This document shows positions 44,691 to 55,527 of a DNA stretch of 64,000 nucleotides, one piece after another; the stretch's first letter is position 1, and each line of letters starts with the position of its first letter. Under the pieces are notes generated by a model, which saw only the letters and a list, made by a program, of their open reading frames with translations, was not told the origin of the DNA and ran no database searches. The stretch is from Shinisaurus crocodilurus (lineage: Eukaryota > Chordata > Lepidosauria > Squamata > Shinisauridae), in assembly GCA_021292165.1 (NCBI GenBank), contig CM037880.1, positions 139,192,564 to 139,256,563 of the forward strand, written 5' to 3'. Both the position numbers and the translations under genes were made by a program.

Positions 44691-45067
44691 CGTGTTAACA
44701 GTGTTGTTATCTGGTCTCCTGGTATGTTGTCGATTTTTAGGGAAATGCTGTGTGGGGAGCGGGGGAGGGGTCTGTGAAGTTGATAGTAGCAGAAGTGCAA
44801 TTAATTAATTAAGGGGGGGGAGAATTGATAGTTTCAGCTGTGGGTGGAAAGACGTGACCTGGACAAGTCTTCCCAATGAGAAACAATGGAAGGATAATCC
44901 TGGTATACAAGTTTCTTAGAGGCCAGGTCTACCCAGCTCAGAAGACTTGATGCCTATGTCTCACCCCTGGTCAGTCACCAGATCTAGCAGAAATGGTAGA
45001 CTTGTTCTCTGATGCTAGGTACATGTTTATGCTTTGCTTATATGCCCCTGGAAAACTTCCTGTGGAC

Positions 45068-45262
45068 ATCTATGTTACCAAGTACGTAAGAACATAAGAG
45101 CCATGCAGGATGAGACCAAGGGTCCATCCAGTCCAGCATTCTGTTCACACAGTGGCCAACTAGCTGCCCACGGGATCCCACAAGCAGGACATGAGTGCAA
45201 CAGCACCCTCCCCCCCCATGTTCCTCAGCAACTGGTGTACATGGGCATACTTCTTAGGCCAC
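45068..45262 (+). mobile_element. Abundant reptile interspersed repeat, second copy
   Basis: 'aagaacataagagccatgca', 'gtccatccagtccagcattc' and 'caagcaggacatgagtgcaa' match the repeat at 8596/9706. Here the 'caagcagg' site is uninterrupted, which shows the pre-insertion state. Confidence 0.75.
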
Positions 45263-45714
45263 CCTGCACACTGCATGTTAAAAAGGCATTTGCCTAAATA
45301 GAGGCTAGCTCCATGTGCGAAAACTGTACAATGTAAATCTGCCCGTTTTTATGATTCTCTGATTCCATTCCGTGGACTCTTGGGATGTTTAATGGGATTG
45401 CCTGCAGTATTCATAAACTGAGGAGAGACAAATAAGAATTGCTTTTCCCTTTGTATCTATTTGGTGGTCCTTTCCTCCTTTTGAATCTGAAATGCTCACC
45501 CTTCTTCCCTCCCTCCCTCCCTCATGGCCATTTCTTTAGCAGAAGCTACGGGTGGCTTCCCATATCATGGCTCATTGACTCTGCCTGTCCCTCCTGCCCA
45601 CCTAGGGCACTTATGCATCGCCTCCCCCACAGAAGGGGGGGGAGGGCAGAGAGTGGCATAACATTTGCATATACTAATGTGTGTGTGTATAGCTGCATTT
45701 TAGAAATAATCTAT
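45263..45714. other. No gene seen
   Basis: CT-rich stretch at 45500-45525; nothing else recognised. Confidence 0.35.
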
Positions 45715-45945
45715 CATCTACATAGAAATACGCTACCTCTCACACCATAGTGGAGGTGACTTTGACCGGGTGAGCTGTGTGCCTGCTCAGTCTGCTGTTC
45801 AAGGTCTCTGCTCTCCCTCCTGATGGTTCTCTATCTTTAAAGCAGATGTGGACTGGGTAGCTCTTCAAACAGAGGACTGTCCTCTGACAACCCTTCATAC
45901 AGTGCAGTGTCTTCTGTAAAGTAGGTCATGTGGCAACCCTACCCG
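45715..45945 (-). mobile_element. Family E element
   Basis: 'cctctcacaccatagtggag', 'gatggttctctatctttaaa' and the end 'gtcatgtggcaacccta' match the copy at 51815 in reverse orientation. Confidence 0.65.
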
Positions 45946-46116
45946 CACCTTTCCCTGTAGTGTGGTGACGGGTATCTCATCGCCCTGGCTCCCATTTTTT
46001 CAAGTCCTCTTGTTCCACTGGTGGTGTTTAATGGTTGCTCCAGGAAAGTGGTATCATCAGTTGGTCATGAATAAAATGGCATGTATCACAAGTTCACAAT
46101 TGCAGTTGTTTTTTTC

Positions 46117-46262
46117 ATAGATTTCATAGATCATAGAGTTGGAAGGAGCCTACAAGGCTATCGAGTCCAACCCCCTGCTCAATGCAGGAAACTAGAGGAG
46201 GGGTCTCCCATCCAAGTAATAACCAGGCCTGACCCTGCTTAGCTTTCCACGCTCAGACAAGT
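46117..46262 (-). mobile_element. 5S rRNA-derived SINE with CR1-like tail
   Basis: Minus orientation. The tail 'catagatcatagagttggaa' and 'tcgagtccaaccccctgctc' precedes the 5S-like head, in which 'ctcccatccaagtaataacc' and 'ggcctgaccctgcttagctt' are the reverse complements of boxes C and A. Confidence 0.85.
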
Positions 46263-47997
46263 CCTTCCACTGGTGACTACTGAGGGCCACCTCCACCACC
46301 CCACCTTGAACCGTGGGCCTGGATTCCCCTTAAACAGTCACACATTCAACTAAATCCTATTATCCTAACACCACCAGGACATAACTCAACCCAGCCAAGT
46401 TACATATGCTAAACTCCACTTGACTTCATTTAGAAGTCATGCATGTTCCTTAGCCAGCAGTTGAGATGAAGATGTGTGATCAAATAACAATTGCTGGTGT
46501 TGAATTAAAACACTATTTCAAATAGAAGCATGCACACACACACACAACCCCAGGATCCTTCCATTCTTCAAGACAAGGGTCTGTTAGGCTTGTGCCTTTA
46601 GATGGATAAAAGTCTTAGCTAGAGCAGCTTGAGACATCCAGACTACTTTAAACAAGACACCGTCAGTGTAAAAAGAATCATATCCATGCAGGGTGCAATG
46701 TGGCCAGCAACGAGTTTAAATCAGCCACTGGCACCTACTGAGGCAGGAATAGCATATCAGGGATCCATGGCCCATGTATATGCTCTGCTAGCATGCCAAT
46801 GCTGCAGTCTAGGTGACGGCAACCCAATTTAGACATGATACAGGCTGTGTGAAACTCCACACTTTTAAGAATCTTTGTTACAAGCCCAGTGCATTGCATT
46901 TAATCTAGATCGCAGCTAACCAATAACAAGGGAGGCAGTGAATCCTTGCTAGTCAAGGACCAGCAAGGCTTTGTATCCAATGTGTATGTTTATGCAGTAA
47001 TTTTATTCTGTAGAGCATGTCAAATATTTTACTAAATTAAAGTGGTCCAATAATGTGCACCTTTCTAAACAAATAAGAGATGAGTTGACATTTGTGGAGT
47101 AACTGGGTATCACGGGCAGGCTACAGACTTTGGAACATGAACTCTGGACAAATAAAAGCTTGTCATTGCTTCAAAATCTTATTGTGGTTTTGGTGTAGTC
47201 TACGATTCCTGCACTGTCCATCAGCAATCTCTAGCCTTTGGGAGCTACTGTAGAGCACCTGACTTAATAATCACTGAACTCCTGTCACTAGGAATACAAA
47301 ATGCAATGGGAGGGCAAAAAACATCACACAAGGGCCCTCCTCTTTGGAAATTCTCTAGTTTATCAAAGCTCCTTATCTTACATCTTGGCCCTGTAATGTA
47401 AAAGAAGCAAAGTAACAAGCCTGGACATGTCTGTTATCCTGGGGAGGAAGGTTTTCTGCATTTCATATTTGCTTGTCATTTGCTGCCTTTTTGTTTTCCA
47501 AAAAATTGATTTTGAATAGTATTTTGAATACTTTTGTGTAGAATACTATAACTGAAGGGAAATTGGAAAGAAAAAGAATAAGAGGAAGGTCTAACAATTA
47601 CATACAACATACTACAAATTAAAAAGAAACAAACAGTGGCATTATATCTGGACCTCAAAAGTCTTGCACATAACAGAAAAGAGTGGAGAGTCATCAAAGA
47701 CCAGTCTATGACTCGAAGCACATGCAAGAGAAAGAAACTATTATTTCCGTTTGGTAATGAAAGCTTCCTATATACCAAGCTGGTTATTTTTATGGTCTGC
47801 AAACACATCAGGAACCTGTTCCATACAATTGTTTTCATATATTTCTGGTTTTCTGGTTGCTTAGGACTTTGCAATGAAGTCACAATTATATATACATTGT
47901 TAATGGTAAATATCAGACCATTGAAAAATCTAGGCCCTTTCCACCTGTGCTTCTTGCTAGCACTAAGTACCATAAGCTCTCTAAGCCTGCAACCCTA
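46263..47997. other. No gene seen; unique-looking sequence
   Basis: Two long frames at 47476-47973 (-) and 47636-48151 (+) overlap and neither shows a domain, compositional bias or splice sites that would support it. An (AC)n run lies at 46534-46546. Confidence 0.4.
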
Positions 47998-48205
47998 TGC
48001 AAACTTATCTTTCTATCACATTTCAGTCTTACCCCATCTCCAAAGGGAGAGCATACATGGGATTCTCCCATTTCATGCTCACAGCAATCTTCTGGGATGG
48101 CTAAATCTGACTAATAACTTCTCCAAAGTATCTAATTGGCTCCATGGTTGACTGGGGATTTGAACGCATGACTCCGGTGCTGTTCCACACTGGCTTCTTA
48201 CTTTG
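47998..48205 (-). mobile_element. Old tRNA-derived SINE
   Basis: Minus-strand head 'gaagccagtgtggaacagca' and B-box-like 'gttcaaatccccagtca' are recognisable; the body is diverged. Confidence 0.45.
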
Positions 48206-48408
48206 GGTGTAAGTCCTATCAAACCCACGGGATCTTGTTTGGCAGCAAAACTTGGATCCTTGAACACAATTGTAGCAGTGGAATTGAGGTAATAATAGTT
48301 AAGAAAGTACAGATGACGCGAGTTGGATATCTGTATGATCGCCAGCACTATAGACAATCATATAGATAAATATAAATGAAATAGGGATTTTTGAAAGCCA
48401 CCCTGACA

Positions 48409-48416
48409 TTCTATGG
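48409..48416 (+). repeat. Target-site duplication, left copy
   Basis: 'ttctatgg', repeated exactly at 48564-48571. Confidence 0.9.
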
Positions 48417-48563
48417 CAGTGTTCTCCAACCTTGGGTCCCCAGATGTTTTTGGCCTACAACTCCCAGCATGCCCCAGCCAGCTTTTGTTTTTGCTATGCT
48501 GGCTGGGGCATGCTGGGAGTTGTAGGCCAAAAACATCTGGGGACCCAAGGTTGGAGAACACTG
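48417..48563. mobile_element. Near-perfect palindromic hAT-like MITE, 147 bp
   Basis: Two ~66-bp arms, 48417-48482 and 48498-48563, are almost exact reverse complements ('cagtgttctccaaccttggg' to 'cccaaggttggagaacactg') around a T-rich loop. An exact 8-bp target duplication flanks it. Low divergence between the arms suggests a recent insertion. Confidence 0.92.
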
Positions 48564-48571
48564 TTCTATGG
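48564..48571 (+). repeat. Target-site duplication, right copy
   Basis: 'ttctatgg', identical to 48409-48416. Confidence 0.9.
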
Positions 48572-48937
48572 CATATTAACCTTCATACTTGCAAGCACAT
48601 ACCTACTGATAAAATTTATACAGTGTCTTAATGTCCTGGTTCATTAAAATAACCCTCAATGTGGTTAAACAGACTGTGAAAGCTCCAAAATATTCATTAT
48701 AGCCTTTTACAGCTTACGACCCATCAAGATGTAAACAACTCAGCAGGGACTCAGTAAGCCGCCCATTTTTCTTTTATTCCCTTTCTTCTTGTATTATTAT
48801 TTTGCTTGACAGACTGTAAGCCAGCGATGTTGTCAAGCATCTTGCAGGCCGTAATGCAAGGGTAGTCGGCTACATTTAGCTTAGTAGATCACAAGTTGTA
48901 CAGGCTGGTATATGAAGTAAATCACCAATGGTATTAC
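48572..48937. other. No gene seen
   Basis: Unique-looking AT-rich sequence. Confidence 0.35.
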
Positions 48938-49320
48938 CAGGGCTGGCCCTATCATGAAGCAGACTGAGGCGCCTGCATCAGGCAGCAGAGCAGGAGGAGT
49001 GGCGAATTGTGTCGCTCCCCACCTCACCAGGAGGGCCCGCTGCCACCACTGCCCCACCACCTCCAGCAGGCGCTCTGGAGAGCCCCAGCAGCCTCTCTCA
49101 CCGTGGCATTTGCCACAGCAAGAGAGTGGCTGGAAGGGCTCTCTGGAGCAGCCCCCCCCCGGCAGCCAGAAGGAGCAGCTGTGGGGCTCTGGCTGGCCAA
49201 GCTCTTGTGAGAGCCCCACAGCCAGAAGAGCAGACACAGTGGTGGCAGCAAAGGTAACGGGTAGGGAGGAGTGCGGTGGCAGCAGAGGCAGTGGTGCGTG
49301 TTCTCTCCCGCCGCAGGAGG
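48938..49320. mobile_element. GC-rich hAT-like element, one end clear
   Basis: The left end 'cagggctggccctatcatga' and 'gactgaggcgcctgcatcag' resemble a common vertebrate hAT-type terminus. The GC-rich interior gives overlapping frames on both strands without domains. The right end is not clear. Confidence 0.45.
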
Positions 49321-50435
49321 CAAGAGACCTTGGGCTGTGGCTGTATGTTACTACTATCCTTCCCAAGTATGACCCACAGTCTCTCTAGTTCAGGAGTGGA
49401 CAACCCTTTTTCTGTCAGGGTAACATTCCCTTGTGGGTAATCTGTCACTGTCAATATGTTGACAGTGCGTGGAGCCAAAGCCGGCAGTGGGCAGGGCCAG
49501 AACCAAAAGTGGGTGGGTCGCCCCTTTTCTCTTTCTGCCACTCTCTTTTATCTCTCTTTCCGGCACCCCCTTTCTCCCTCTTTCTCTCTCAAGGACCACA
49601 GGCAATTAGGCCAAAAGTTGCTTGAAATTAGGCCAAGATCCATATGACGTTCTAGGGCTGCAGGTTGCCCACCCTTGCTTAGGTTTTTAAATGCCAATAT
49701 TTCTCTAGGTTACTCAGCGATGGCTTTATGCTGTGGGTTAGTTAGTTTCCTCTGCCTTGGCAGAGGGAGAAGGTTTTGGCCTACATTTAGATGATAGATA
49801 TAGGCCAAAAGCTTCCCCCTCCTTCAAAGCGGAGGGAATTGGCTTAAATCACATTCCACCAGATTTCAGGCATGACTCAGTTGGAGTCCTCCCCTAAAGT
49901 GGTCCGAGAGAAGTTATTGTGCACTTAGAGCCCAAGGTCCCACAGCCCAGCTGCCCACTCTCCCTCCCACGTCCCACCCCGTTACAGATTAAAGCAAGGG
50001 GCTGGGATTCAGTGATGGCCCTCAAGTTAGTGGAACTTAGGCACCTCTGCTCGCACAAGGGAGTGTCTCCAATTTCTACCAATTTTCTCCCCCAGCCCAT
50101 AGCTGCCTTCCAGCCCATACCATTCCATGGGGCCCTCCAAACTCCAGGAGCAGCTTTTCAAGAGGTGCAGAGGGCTGTGCAGTGGCAAGGAGGAGGAAGG
50201 AGAGCCCCCCACCCCACCCCACCCAGCTTGCACAAGCAGAACTTGGTTTACAGGTCTCTGAATGCCGCGTATGATTCAGATTATCATATATTTAGAAATA
50301 ATACTGAATACATTTTTTTAAAAAAAATTAGTGTGTCTGAGTACATACCTCTTTTGCCAGCCCACCGAGTGCCTGTGCATAGCCTGTTCCTGGGTCACCC
50401 TTTTTAGCAAGGTGGCATTTGGCAACCCTAATCAG
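49321..50435. other. No gene seen
   Basis: 49390-49680 resembles a hAT-type MITE ('ggagtggacaacccttttt' facing 'ggttgcccacccttgct'). 49740-49840 holds a short inverted pair 'gagaaggttttggcctacat' / 'ataggccaaaagcttccccc'. No exon seen. Confidence 0.4.
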
Positions 50436-50680
50436 AAAGAGCCAGTGTGGCGTAGTGGTGAGAGTGTTGGACTGGGACTCAGGAGATCCGAGTTCTAGTC
50501 CCCGTTCGGCCATGAAACCCACTGGGTGACTTTGGGCCAGTCACTGACTCTCAGCCTAACAGGGTTGTTGTGAGGATAAATTGGAGAGGAGGAGGAGGAT
50601 TATGTAAGCCGTCTTGGGTTCCTTGAAGGAAAAAAGGTGGGGTATAAATATAATAAATAAATAAATAAATAAATAAAAAT
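50436..50680 (+). mobile_element. tRNA-derived SINE, full length
   Basis: The head 'gagccagtgtggcgtagtgg' begins the element. The B-box-like 'gagttctagtcccc' follows, then 'ttgggccagtcactgactct', 'gttgttgtgaggataaattg' and the tail 'cttgggttccttgaaggaaa' with (ataa)n. It is one of the best copies in the window. Confidence 0.92.
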
Positions 50681-51703
50681 AATCATGAAAACATTTCCCA
50701 TTGACTACTATTGATTTAGAGTTCATCTGTATAAAGGGGCTACTTTCTGTACTTTAGGCTCTCTTCCTTCTGCTAGAAGAGTTTATTTTTGCAAGAACGT
50801 GTAATGCCTAAGCCAAAACAGAACATATTTCCATGGTATGTGTGGCTTTTCTGTAAAAATGCATTACATGGAGAAATAAAATACCCTAGGCTTCCCCCCT
50901 ACCCCCACCTCTATATAGTGATAAAATTTATTTCTTATGCTGTGGGTAAAATATATATTAATTTTTTGGGAAGGTGCACAAGCACACAGATTGCAAGTGA
51001 TGTGCCATGACTGGTAAGTATAGGCTCTGTAACGAGTTCTAGCAATGGATTTCCCTCACACACAGAAATGTAATGGTATCGTGTCTCTTTTCTCCCTCAC
51101 ATTAATCATAAATGTCAGCAGAGTCTCTAGATGACTTCCTGACTTTTGACAAAAAACCCTCCATCCCTGCCTCTTAAATTCCAAGGGCAAGAGTAATGTA
51201 ACATTCTGAATAATTGTTGGCATTATTTTACCTTGACATTTCAGCCCTGCTTTCGGTTGAGTGTTCCATCCAAGGAATGAAGAAGAATGTCATCTTTCGA
51301 TTTGCTGGAAGAATTGCCCCAATTAAACCTGACTGTGAGGACATCGGAAATGCTGCATTAATTTGCCCATAATTTGAGAATACTTCATGAAGGGATAGGG
51401 GAGAACTTTCATTAAAGGCATTAAAAGATTTACTGTGACAAGAACAAGCCATTTTTGAATTCTACTTCTTCTCCCTAAGCTGGGAAAATAATATTCTCTC
51501 TTCGCTCTTGGGGAAAGGCCTACTTGACAGAGAATCTGTTTGCCCAGTATGCTCCCTCCTTTAATTTCAACTGAAAGGTCAGTGTTATAATTTTGTGTTG
51601 TCACTGAATATTAAGGATATCTTCTGAAGCCTTTAATGCATTAGCTGTAAAGGTCCTTTGGCCAAGTTGAAAGAGAGGGGGGAGGTCAGATTTGCATCAT
51701 TAA
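50681..51703. other. No gene seen; unique-looking sequence
   Basis: No repeats recognised in 51100-51640. It could contain conserved non-coding sequence, but I see no decisive motif. Confidence 0.4.
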
Positions 51704-51729
51704 AAACAACAACAACAACAACAACAACG
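51704..51729. repeat. (ACA)n microsatellite
   Basis: About eight ACA units. Confidence 0.85.
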
Positions 51730-51814
51730 ATACATATGGATCTTAGCAAAACAAAACTCAGTATTTTCTATCAGTTGTTAAATACTGTATCTGATCCACC
51801 TACAGAAGTTATAG

Positions 51815-52212
51815 AGTGGCCATGTGTCCTCTTTTACAGAGGGCAGTCCTCTATTTGAAGGACTGCCAGAAGACTGTCCTCTCTTTGAAGGCATTCTCTG
51901 TTTGAATGGCTGCCCTGTCCAACTCTGGTATAAAGATAAAGAACCATCAGAAAGAAGAGCTGGGCCTTGAAGGTGCGCATCAACAGCACTGTGGCAGCAG
52001 ACTGAGCAAAGCACATAGGTCACCTGGTCACACTCTTCCATACTATGGTGAGATGGATTTCTATTTCAATTATAATAATTATTTCTAAACTTGCATCTAT
52101 AGATATAAATTAGCATCTGCAAATTTTATGCAAATTGTTGTCCTGTTTTGTTCCTTTTTTGGTTTGTGTCCTGTTTTTTGACGATTTGCAAGTGGCCACC
52201 CTATCTGTGCAG
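51815..52212 (+). mobile_element. Family E element, most complete copy
   Basis: It begins 'gagtggccatgtgtcctctt' and ends 'gatttgcaagtggccaccc', so the termini are inverted copies of 'gggtggcca', each next to TA. Internal landmarks are 'aaagataaagaaccatcag' and 'ccatactatggtgagatgg'. No coding capacity. Confidence 0.6.
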
Positions 52213-52765
52213 CACCAACTAGGACTGCAGATACTTCAGTTGCCAGAAAGGCAAGAAGCCAGGCTGCTTCACTCTCAGCTCCCAGCACAGCCATTTTTGA
52301 AGTTGTACACCACAGACAAATAAAGACCTTTGAGCCGGGCTCCCCTCCAGACCTGCCAAAATTAAAACGGCCCAAACTGCTCTACTCGTTGGCACAGAGA
52401 GTTCCACCTCCAGGTATCACCCAGGTACTGAGTTGCTTATATCAAGAGTTAGTAGTAACAGCTGTGGTGTGCACACATGACCCAGGTCAGATAATTTGCA
52501 ATAACTGGCTGAGCGATTGCACAAGGGGGAGAGGGAAGGGATGGCTTAAATCTTAGCACTGCATTCCCTCTCCCAAACAGCTGATTAGTTCTACTGCTGT
52601 TTTTCTGACCTCAGCTATATTCATGTGCCTCCCAGACACTGGAATGGAGGAACAACTACAAACACCACCACACTGGGGAGGAGGTGGGCATTCTGCTGCA
52701 ATATTTATTTCTTTATTTAACCGGTTTTTCAGTTGCCTTTCATTAAAACTACTATGGTGGCATGC

Positions 52766-52768
<3 letters not shown>
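52213..52768. other. No gene seen
   Basis: Unique-looking; no domain or splice-bounded exon. Confidence 0.35.

Positions 52769-52798
<30 letters not shown>
52769..52798. repeat. (AC)n microsatellite
   Basis: About 14 AC units. Confidence 0.9.
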
Positions 52799-52800
<2 letters not shown>

Positions 52801-52859
52801 CAGTATAAAATCACAATTAAAGCTAACACAAAGCACAACAGATGCATAAAAATTCAACA

Positions 52860-53125
52860 TCAAAAAATTCAGCAGAGTACATAAAACCTATTTAATCAGT
52901 CAATTCACATTGCATGCTGGAATGCCTGGGCAAATCAAAATGTCTTTGCCTGGAGCTGAAAAACAATACTGTTGGCACCAAGCGATCCTCCCTGGGGAGG
53001 GCATTCCATAAGCAGGGTGCCACAACTGAAAAGGCCCTTTCTCCAGTCACCACCCATCTCACCTCAGATGGTGGAGGAACCCAGAGGAGAGGCTCAGATT
53101 TGCTGTATGAATACAGCTACAAAGT
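52860..53125 (-). mobile_element. L2 LINE 3' fragment
   Basis: 'tcctccctggggagggcatt' and 'ccacaactgaaaaggccctt' correspond to the end of the L2 ORF at 41180-41230, in minus orientation; diverged. Confidence 0.6.
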
Positions 53126-53967
53126 GGACCAAACTGATCACAAGGATCTTCCTCATAAAATTTTGGTCATTCTTCCTTGTGGGGAGACAATCAGGCAATC
53201 AGATGGGACAGACCCATGTAATTGGCCCTATGGGCACATATACCACGGCTGTGTGGGAGTGCACTGTGGGGAAGTGATTCCCATACAGGTGTAACGAGCA
53301 TGTGAACAGAGGCGGTGTAGGGGGTGGCCCACTAGGGCTGGAGCCCCGAATCTTTCATTTGGAGCCCCGAATCTCTGGGAAGCCATCTGCCCCACCACCT
53401 TGCTGTCCCTCTGGGTGCTTTCTGAAATAAAGGTACAGTACAGGTGCCCTGATGATCTCTGCTGCACCTGTTCCCCCTGGAGTAGCTGGCTTTTTGCCCA
53501 CATGTGCTTCACCTCCTGCTGCCACCCCCATGTATTTTTCTGCCTGAGCTTTTCCCCCCTGAAATCCAATGCCCTCCTCTCCCCTGTCCATGCATTCCTT
53601 TTTACAAATAGGGGTGTCCTTAGGTCAGGAGACAGGGTCCTTTACAGACACACACACAGAAAGACTTCAAAGCATATGTAAATTAGCACATGCAAATTTG
53701 TGTGGGTTTTTTTGTTTTTGGTCCTGTGGGCCTGAGTCCTGGATCTTTTCGGCACCTAGCACCACCCCTGCATGTGAGAGAGATTGACTGAATGAGTGTT
53801 CATTTGTACGGGTCTGGCACAATTCTTACTGCTTTCAGGCAAAATCTGAGTGTGTTTTTCCCCCTACCATAGTGTATTTTGAATTTTTTCCCTCTAAAGC
53901 TTAGGTGTTGTATAGTTCAGCTGAATGCTGTGGTAAGCCTGGGGAACTGAAGAGAGAGAGTAGAAGA
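53126..53967. other. No gene seen
   Basis: 53660-53770 holds 'tgtaaattagcacatgcaaa', similar to the family E right half at 52105. Otherwise nothing recognised. Confidence 0.4.
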
Positions 53968-54212
53968 GCCAGTGTGGCGTAGTGGTGAGTGTTGGACTGG
54001 GACTCAGGAGATCCGGGTTCTATTCCCCGCTCAGCCATGAAACTCACTGGGTGACTTTGGGCCAGTCACTGACTCTCAGCCTAACCTACCTCACAAGGTT
54101 GTTGTTGTGAGGATAAAATGGAGAGGAGGAGGTGGATTATGTAAGCCGCCTTGGGTTCCTTGCAGGAAAAAAGGTGGGGTATAAATATAATAAATAATAA
54201 ATAAAAATAAAA
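53968..54212 (+). mobile_element. tRNA-derived SINE, full length
   Basis: 'gagccagtgtggcgtagtgg' to 'ggtataaatataataaataa', with a small deletion after 'gtggtgag' relative to the copy at 50436. Confidence 0.92.
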
Positions 54213-55177
54213 TATGTGGCCTTGTTGCTAACTTAGTTTGTTGGAATAATTGGTACCATTATCTTAAATTGTTATGCGAGAGTTAATTTTAAATTTTTCA
54301 AAGGTGAAAATCCAGAAGTTTTGGCCTTGTACTTTAAATGGTATATGCCCTTCATGAATAATTACTCGGAAACAACTTGTTTTTGTTTTTACCCTCGCCC
54401 CCTGAAACAGTAAGGGCTTTTTCCTTGCAGAGATCTTTAAGTGTGTGGAGGGATTTCCCCCCCCCCTCTTGTGCGGAATATAATACGAATGGTTTAAAAT
54501 ATCAGTTTTTGACAGGGAGCATAATCTCACTCAACCTACACAGCTGTGAGGGTGGTATGTGTGTGGAGTATATTTAATAGGCCTCTTGAAAATGCTGTTT
54601 TTCTCTCTGACTCTGTGGACTTCGACATGTCAAGAGGACTATGGGCTGTGAATTTTCAAAGGGCTTTCAAGTAACAAGACCACCCTGACTGCTCTGCTAA
54701 TACTGCTGCGGTTGTTAGAAAGAACTATCCAAGTATTTGAATTGCAGAGACTTTAAAGTAATTAAGGAGAGCTTGTTCAGGAAGCTGCTTATAAGCAAAG
54801 TTTTCTGCCCAAGAGCTTTTTGGTCACTGACAAGGAAAGGGGGGGGGCGGGGGACACACCCACAAAATATGCCTTAAAAGGACTGTAACAAATATCTTAA
54901 TGCCATTTTGGTGGCTTTCTGTTTTTGTTTTTCTCCCAGTAAGTCTGTGCCTTTCTTAACAATATGCAAAATTCCTGGAGTTCCTTAATTGGTTTTCAGA
55001 GCATGGAGTTATTCAACAATGTGTTTTCAGCAGCTTCCACTTAAGAAGCCACTCCGCTTTTTCGCTTAGCAACAACTGGCGTAATGGAGGGCAGGCCTTA
55101 TGGATGGGTGGGCCTCAGTGTTAAATGGAGGGACAACTTCCAGCAGATTGCCCTGTATCTCTGGAGGCCCCTGCTCA
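54213..55177. other. Unique sequence, possible conserved non-coding DNA
   Basis: 54590-54835 lacks repeats and has balanced composition with motifs such as 'aagtaattaaggagagc'. No frame is supported. Confidence 0.3.
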
Positions 55178-55445
55178 GGGCCAACCCACCACATTTTGCT
55201 GCCTGAAGTGGTGCTCTTCCCCCAACCCTGTCCCCATCAAGGTAAACAGTACACAAAGCTGGTCATCTTATTTTTGCATCTGTGAGGACTCATCGGGGAT
55301 CACCGAGGCATGCCCTGCCCTACAATGGTTGCACCAAATGAAAGATGCAAAGCCTAGATTAACACACCGGTACTTGGCTCTGCAGCATCGCCATGGTCAG
55401 CAACATGCTAACACCAATTTCTTCTCTTGACAGGGGCCCTGCACT
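55178..55445. mobile_element. Possible hAT-like GC-rich element fragment
   Basis: 'cagggccaacccaccacatt' followed by 'gctgcctgaagtggtgctct' resembles the terminus at 48938. Confidence 0.35.
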
Positions 55446-55527
55446 AATCTTTCAGGCGGCGAGCCCCTCTGGGGCAGGGCGATATGTGATGACTCATCGG
55501 GGATCACCGAGGCATGGCCTGCCCTAG
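55284..55527 (+). repeat. ~40-bp direct repeat pair
   Basis: 'gactcatcggggatcaccga' plus 'ggcatgccctgccct' at about 55286-55321 recurs at about 55490-55525 with one base difference. Confidence 0.8.

Noticed and set aside
47476..48151. Overlapping 165- and 171-residue frames on opposite strands
   Set aside because: No domain, no splice signals in support, and ordinary AT-rich composition; they are chance open frames.
48881..49541. Frames of 140-160 residues in GC-rich sequence
   Set aside because: The stretch looks like a hAT-type non-autonomous element; both strands are open and no domain is seen.
50436..50520. Possible tRNA genes at SINE heads (7131, 50436, 53968, 58684)
   Set aside because: They have promoter-like boxes but no complete cloverleaf, and each continues into a shared SINE body and tail.
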